DNA from: Ignavibacteriales bacterium
GTDB taxonomy: Bacteria; Bacteroidota; Ignavibacteria; Ignavibacteriales; Ignavibacteriaceae
Direction of reading: 5' to 3'
Length of the DNA: 64,000 nucleotides
Assembly (NCBI GenBank): GCA_016700155.1
Contig: CP065001.1
Location: forward strand, 3,472,001 to 3,536,000
The position numbers were made by a program, and so were the translations under genes. The stretch's first letter is position 1; the number at the start of each line of letters is the position of its first letter. The notes beneath the pieces are model-generated. The model made no database searches and was not told where the DNA came from. It saw only the letters and a list, made by a program, of their open reading frames with translations. This document shows positions 59,894 to 64,000 of this stretch, one piece after another.

Positions 59894-60899
59894 AACTTCA
59901 GACATAACCGGTGCACAAAAAGCTGCACTGCTAATGATCGCCCTTAATGTTGAAACAGCTTCATCAGTATTCAAATACCTTGATGCCGAAGAAGTAGAAT
60001 TAATTTCAACCGAAATTACAAAAGTAAGGAACATCCCTTCTCACGTAGTTGATAACGTGATGGAAGAATTCCACACAATGGTAACTGCACGTGAGTATGT
60101 GCTTGAAGGCGGAATTGAATTCGCGCAGGCTGTGCTTGAAAAATCTTTCGGCATTTCAAAAGCTGTAGAGATAATTGATAAAGTAAGAAACCTTACAACG
60201 CTAAAAGGATTTGATGTTCTAAAAAAAGCTGACTCATCGCAGTTAATAAATTTTCTAAACAAGGAACATCCGCAGACTGTTGCGCTGATCCTTTCGCATT
60301 TAAATCCCGAACAGACAGCAAGCGCTTTAAAAGATCTTCCGGAACAACTCCGTGATGATGTAGCATTCAGAATTGCGACACTTGGTAAAATTTCCCCACA
60401 GACCCTTAAGCAGATCGAGAAAGTGGTTGATGAGATGGCGGGGCTTACAATGAGCCAGACGGTTGGAAAAATCGGCGGCACAAAAAGCCTCGCTACTATT
60501 TTGAACAGAGCAAGTGTTACTCTCAGTAAAGAAATACTTGAGAATATCGAGCAGCGTGATTCGGATGTCGCACTTGAGATTAAAAGACTGATGTTCCTGT
60601 TTGAAGATGTTATCAATATACAGGATAAAGATATTCAGAAGATTATGCGTGAGATCGACAGAAAAGATCTGGCACTTGCATTGAAAGTTTCAGATGACAA
60701 GCTGAAGAATAAAATTTTCGCAAACATGTCGGAACGTGCATCAGACCTTCTTAAAGAAGAACTGCAGTACATGGGAATGGTAAAACTTAAAGAAGTAGAA
60801 GCTGCACAGGCAAAAATAATAGATGTGATAAAAGCCCTTGAAGAAGCCGGTGAAATTTCCCTCAACATCCGCGGCAGTAAAGAAGAAGTATATGTCTGA
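59865..60899 (+). CDS. fliG: Flagellar motor switch protein FliG
   Basis: The 344-residue switch protein has the three FliG domains: N-terminal FliF-binding (TGAQKAALLMIALNVETASS), middle (LINFLNKEHPQTVALILSHL) and C-terminal torque-generating (LMFLFEDVINIQDKDIQKIM; LALKVSDDKLKNKIFANMS). The EHPQ motif is present. FliG transmits stator force and controls rotation direction. It starts inside fliF and overlaps fliH by 8 bp. Confidence 0.96.
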   Translation: MNSNQRLSTKTSDITGAQKAALLMIALNVETASSVFKYLDAEEVELISTEITKVRNIPSHVVDNVMEEFHTMVTAREYVLEGGIEFAQAVLEKSFGISKAVEIIDKVRNLTTLKGFDVLKKADSSQLINFLNKEHPQTVALILSHLNPEQTASALKDLPEQLRDDVAFRIATLGKISPQTLKQIEKVVDEMAGLTMSQTVGKIGGTKSLATILNRASVTLSKEILENIEQRDSDVALEIKRLMFLFEDVINIQDKDIQKIMREIDRKDLALALKVSDDKLKNKIFANMSERASDLLKEELQYMGMVKLKEVEAAQAKIIDVIKALEEAGEISLNIRGSKEEVYV

Positions 60900-61524
60900 G
60901 AAAATTAAAATACCAGCTCGTGCTACCAAGATAGCTGTTAAGATAAAAGACAATAATTCCACGAAACTTAATTCACAGGATTCAACTGAAGATTTTATTC
61001 AGAAACAGCTTGACCAGTACTATCAGCAGGGATTCACGGAAGGTCAGCAGAAAGAACGCCAGGAACTCGAACAGATTTTTTCACAAAGGCTGATCGACAA
61101 GTATGAAGAGCTGAACAATCTTATGTCATCTGTAGATCAGAAAGTTCTTCTGTATGAAAAAGAATTTGAAAGCCTTGTCATCAACCTTGCTTTTATTGTC
61201 GCTGAATCAATTACCAGGAAAGAAATTCAGCAGCAGCCAAATATTGTTTCGACTTTAAAAGATGCTGTGAAAAAAATTCTCGGCGCAAATGATGTTAAAG
61301 TAAAACTAAACCCCGAAGATCACAGCGAAATTGCAGGCAGCGATGATCCCATATTCAGAGATGATTCATTCTCACGTATAAAATTTGAAGCCGATGACAG
61401 AATTGAAAAAGGCGGCTGCTTTGTTGAAACCGAAATCGGAAATGTTGATGCCAGAATTTCAACACAACTTGGAGAACTTAAACGGCAGTTTGACTCATAC
61501 CTTTCAATATCGCAGGCACAATGA
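60892..61524 (+). CDS. fliH: Flagellar export ATPase regulator FliH
   Basis: A 210-residue protein with a Gln/Glu-rich helix (about 30-100, LDQYYQQGFTEGQQKERQEL) and the C-terminal FliH domain (LVINLAFIVAESITRKEIQ; KVKLNPEDHSEIAG; IEKGGCFVETEIGNVDARIS). It binds and inhibits the FliI ATPase and docks it at the export gate. ATG 60892 overlaps the fliG stop by 8 bp and is preferred to a start inside fliG. It overlaps fliI by 4 bp. Confidence 0.92.
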   Translation: MSEKIKIPARATKIAVKIKDNNSTKLNSQDSTEDFIQKQLDQYYQQGFTEGQQKERQELEQIFSQRLIDKYEELNNLMSSVDQKVLLYEKEFESLVINLAFIVAESITRKEIQQQPNIVSTLKDAVKKILGANDVKVKLNPEDHSEIAGSDDPIFRDDSFSRIKFEADDRIEKGGCFVETEIGNVDARISTQLGELKRQFDSYLSISQAQ

Positions 61525-62849
61525 ATTTATCAGAACATTATATCGACAGGTATAAAAAAATAATTTCACGGACTGAACTTTTGAAAATAAATGGAAAAGT
61601 ATCTGATGTAATTGGTCTTGTTATTGTTTCAATCGGACCAAATGTTGCGCTGGGTGAAGTCTGCACAATCGTTGATAAGAATGGTCAGGAAGTTTGTAAA
61701 TCAGAAGTAGTCGGGTTTAAAGAAGGTAAAGTCTTATCAATTGCAATTGGTGAAGTTCACAAGATCTCACCGGCATGTGAAATAATTGCAACAGGTAAAA
61801 CTTTTTCAATAGGTGTTGGTAAAGAATTACTCGGACGAGTGATCGATGGTCTCGGAAATCCAATTGACGGCAAGGGTGAAATATTTTGTTCTTCAATAAG
61901 AAGCATACACAACTCTCCTCCCAATCCGCTTGAGCGTAAAAGAATTTCAACTCCATTACAAAGCGGAATCAGATCGATTGACGGCTTGCTGACAATGGGT
62001 CGCGGACAAAGGATGGGAATCTTTGCTGGCAGCGGTGTCGGCAAAAGCGTTACACTTGGTATGATCGCTCGTAACACGGATGCAGATGTAAACGTGATTT
62101 GTCTTATTGGTGAACGTGGAAGAGAAGTCCGTGAGTTCATTGAAAAAGATCTTGGTGAAGAAGGATTGAAACGCTCAGTAGTGATAGCTGCTACAAGTGA
62201 TAAGTCAGCTTTAGTAAGATTGAAAGGTGCTTTCATCGGCACAACCATTGCGGAATACTTTCGCGATCTTGGAATGGATGTGGTTCTTATGATGGATTCA
62301 GTTACACGCTTTGCAATGGCACAACGTGAAATCGGATTAACTATCGGCGAGCCTCCCACAACAAAGGGATACACGCCTTCAGTTTTTGCTTTACTTCCTA
62401 AACTGCTTGAACGTGCCGGGAATCTTGATAATGGTTCCATCACAGGCTTATACACTGTACTTGTTGACGGTGATGATATGAATGAACCTATTGCTGATGC
62501 GGTACGCTCAATACTTGACGGACATATTGTTCTTTCACGTAAACTTGCAAACCGTGGTCAGTATCCTGCTGTTGATCCGCTTCAAAGTGTAAGCAGGGTT
62601 ATGCCTGATATTGTTTCACCGGATCACTTTGAGCGTACAATTGCGTTCAACGAAATACTTGCAACATACAAAGAAGCTGAAGACCTCATAAACATCGGGG
62701 CTTATGTAAAAGGCAGCAACCCGCAGATTGACCATGCTTTATCAAAAATTAATCATCTGCGCTCTTTCCTGAAACAGGATATAAATGAAACTGCACTTTT
62801 TGCAGAATCCGTTTCCAGGCTCGAACAAATAATCGAAAAACCATTGTAG
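61521..62849 (+). CDS. fliI: Flagellar type III export ATPase FliI
   Basis: The 442-residue ATPase is homologous to F1 beta. It has Walker A GIFAGSGVGKSVTLG (about 170-184), the catalytic Glu in LIGERGREVREFI, Walker B VVLMMDSVTRFAMAQRE, and GEPPTTKGYTPSVFALLP. It energises delivery of export substrates together with FliH and FliJ. The start is ATG 61521, overlapping the fliH stop. Length is typical. Confidence 0.97.
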   Translation: MNLSEHYIDRYKKIISRTELLKINGKVSDVIGLVIVSIGPNVALGEVCTIVDKNGQEVCKSEVVGFKEGKVLSIAIGEVHKISPACEIIATGKTFSIGVGKELLGRVIDGLGNPIDGKGEIFCSSIRSIHNSPPNPLERKRISTPLQSGIRSIDGLLTMGRGQRMGIFAGSGVGKSVTLGMIARNTDADVNVICLIGERGREVREFIEKDLGEEGLKRSVVIAATSDKSALVRLKGAFIGTTIAEYFRDLGMDVVLMMDSVTRFAMAQREIGLTIGEPPTTKGYTPSVFALLPKLLERAGNLDNGSITGLYTVLVDGDDMNEPIADAVRSILDGHIVLSRKLANRGQYPAVDPLQSVSRVMPDIVSPDHFERTIAFNEILATYKEAEDLINIGAYVKGSNPQIDHALSKINHLRSFLKQDINETALFAESVSRLEQIIEKPL

Positions 62850-62855
62850 TAAACC

Positions 62856-63290
62856 ATGAGTAAATTCATTTACAAATTTGAAGCAGTAAAGAATGTAAAA
62901 GAAAAACTGGAGAAAAAAGTTCAGAAGGAACTCGCACTCATTGAAGCGCAGATAGACAAATGCCAAAAAGATTTTGAACAGCTTGTTGATGAGGAAACAA
63001 AAAATAAATCTGCTGCAAAAAGAAGAACTAAAATCTCCGAGATAAACTTCAATAAAGGCTATGAACTTTACATGGAGAAGCGGAAGAATATGGTTCTTCA
63101 GAAAATAAATGAACTGAACAAACAAAAAGAAAAAAAGATGAATGAACTTGTTCAGAAAAGCAAAGAGCACAAAATTTTTGATTCACTTGAAGAAAAACAC
63201 AAAGAAATTTTTATGCAGGAACAAAACAAAGCCGAACTCGTTAACACAGATGAGATGGCTATTCAACGATATGTGAGGGAACCAAATTGA
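62856..63290 (+). CDS. fliJ: Flagellar export chaperone FliJ
   Basis: The 144-residue protein is one long charged coiled coil, as FliJ is: YKFEAVKNVKEKLEKKVQKE at the N-terminus and QKEKKMNELVQKSKEHKIFD further on. FliJ sits in the FliI ring and recycles chaperones. Sequence is poorly conserved in this family; identity rests on position directly after fliI, length and coiled-coil pattern. Its stop overlaps the next gene start by 4 bp. Confidence 0.85.
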   Translation: MSKFIYKFEAVKNVKEKLEKKVQKELALIEAQIDKCQKDFEQLVDEETKNKSAAKRRTKISEINFNKGYELYMEKRKNMVLQKINELNKQKEKKMNELVQKSKEHKIFDSLEEKHKEIFMQEQNKAELVNTDEMAIQRYVREPN

Positions 63291-63907
63291 ATGTAAAAAT
63301 TTTATATGCTGCTTCCTTCCTGGCGGTATTTCTTCTTGTGACCGGCGGAGTTATGTACGTCAATACAATTTTCAAAAATATTTTTGCGTTTGATTTCAGA
63401 TCTGTAAATGAAACCGGAGTTGAAGTTGAAGAACCGGTGCTTGCCGGCGGTCCTGAAAACCTGAACCTTGCTGAAATTAAAAAATATTTTGAGACTGAAT
63501 TTAAAGGACAGATACTCGATTCACTAAAATCATTATCACCAAACGGAAAAACAGATACTGTAGTTCAAACCGTCTTAATGGATTCAAGTCTAATTGACAG
63601 CCTCGTTCACCTGCAAAAATTACTTACGTCAAAAACAAACACACTCGCAAATAACCAGTCAACTGTTGAAATAAAGCCAGTTGTAGAAACAACAACCGAA
63701 AAGCCCGACAGCAGCTACAAAGAGTGGCTAATAAAAACCGCTGGACTGTATGAGTCAATGGACTCCAAGAAGGCTGCTAAAATAATAGAGAATTACTCCG
63801 ATAATGTGGCAAGAGATATTATTTATTTAATGAAAAAGAAAAAAGCAGCGGAAATACTTTCAGAACTAAATCCGGATTTCGCTATAAGAGTTACAAAATC
63901 AAAATGA
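63287..63907 (+). CDS. MotE-like flagellar protein (MgtE N-terminal domain)
   Basis: The 206-residue protein has an N-terminal membrane helix (about 5-25, YAASFLAVFLLVTGGVMYV), a polar stretch, and a C-terminal helical repeat of the MgtE N-terminal/FliG-middle type: LYESMDSKKAAKIIENYSDN and KKKAAEILSELNPDFA. Proteins of this kind (MotE) lie after fliJ in many flagellar operons and act in the periplasm or at the stator. The start is TTG 63287, overlapping the fliJ stop; the only nearby ATG is followed at once by a stop. It overlaps the next gene by 4 bp. Confidence 0.8.
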   Translation: MNVKILYAASFLAVFLLVTGGVMYVNTIFKNIFAFDFRSVNETGVEVEEPVLAGGPENLNLAEIKKYFETEFKGQILDSLKSLSPNGKTDTVVQTVLMDSSLIDSLVHLQKLLTSKTNTLANNQSTVEIKPVVETTTEKPDSSYKEWLIKTAGLYESMDSKKAAKIIENYSDNVARDIIYLMKKKKAAEILSELNPDFAIRVTKSK

Positions 63908-64000
63908 TGAACTTCAATCCACTTTTTATCGGACAGGTAAACACAGCAGCGGGAACAAGCAGTTTAGGCGCTGTCAAGCTAAGCAAATCCTCGTACCTGT
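63904..64000 (+). CDS. Start of a following flagellar gene, possibly fliK (cut)
   Basis: ATG 63904 overlaps the MotE-like stop (ATGA) and the frame is open to the window end, giving 32 residues (FNPLFIGQVNTAAGTSSLGA). The polar Ser/Thr/Ala-rich start fits the hook-length-control protein FliK, which usually follows fliJ, but too little is visible to prove it. Confidence 0.5.
   Translation, partial: MMNFNPLFIGQVNTAAGTSSLGAVKLSKSSYL

Noticed and set aside
1..64000. CRISPR arrays, tRNA/rRNA genes, IS elements, prophage
   Set aside because: No regularly spaced identical repeats, no tRNA-like cloverleaf and no transposase or integrase motifs were seen.

Overview
The window is one large motility and signal-transduction region from an AT-rich, flagellated, Gram-negative bacterium. 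The genome looks like an Ignavibacteria-type member of the Bacteroidota/Chlorobiota group. This is inferred from the two-component regulator-propeller kinase (Reg_prop plus Y_Y_Y, a Bacteroidota-type architecture), the phosphate-selective-porin-like and TonB C-terminal proteins, the many multi-PAS kinases and a complete flagellar export/basal-body operon. No rRNA, tRNA, CRISPR array or insertion sequence was seen.

Layout. 0-4.5 kb: a cut-off PAS protein on the minus strand, a large coiled-coil/TPR-like membrane protein of unknown function, and a TPR glycosyltransferase. 4.6-8.3 kb: filament genes (flagellin, fliS, fliD, a fliT-position gene, a FlgM-like anti-sigma factor). 8.4-10.5 kb: a sensor-less histidine kinase and an NtrC-type sigma-54 activator, resembling FlgS/FlgR. 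10.5-19.4 kb (minus): four signalling genes, two of them very large histidine kinases. 19.5-24.9 kb (minus): accessory genes (prenyltransferase-fold protein, lipoprotein, small membrane proteins, two tandem MDR oxidoreductases) with intergenic repeats. 25-48.9 kb (plus): four methyl-accepting chemotaxis proteins, two CheW, two bacteriohemerythrins, envelope proteins (a TonB-like protein, a porin, a beta-barrel), and several PAS kinases and response regulators. 49.3-56.3 kb: a chemotaxis operon (HEAT protein, cheR, two cheY, cheZ-like, cheA, cheB, small protein). 56.6-64 kb: the flagellar operon flgB-flgC-(two small unknown genes)-fliE-fliF-fliG-fliH-fliI-fliJ-motE-like-fliK?, cut by the window edge.

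How it works together. FliE/F/G/H/I/J and FlgB/C build the basal body and export gate, and flagellin/FliD/FliS the filament. MCPs with CheW and CheA sense signals, CheR/CheB adapt, and CheY/CheZ-like proteins control the motor. Seven sites match a sigma-28 (FliA-type) promoter of the form TAAA-N15/16-nnCGATAA (two with a one-base mismatch in the -35). They lie before the 622-aa protein, flagellin, the minus-strand kinase cluster, the TonB/MCP1 operon, MCP2 and the che operon; one points in antisense toward the gap before MCP2. With a FlgM-like gene and an NtrC-type pair, this suggests a sigma-54 to FlgM/sigma-28 hierarchy, although the sigma factor genes themselves are outside the window.

Most unusual points: a stand-alone FlgC-tail protein in the flagellar operon; two sigma-28-like promoters facing each other in a 740-bp gap, with a minus-strand terminator; MCPs placed next to envelope proteins; one hemerythrin missing an iron ligand; an MCP with an extra N-terminal membrane module; a shared NGK-type C-terminal tail on all four MCPs; and a direct-repeat site just after a LytTR regulator gene.
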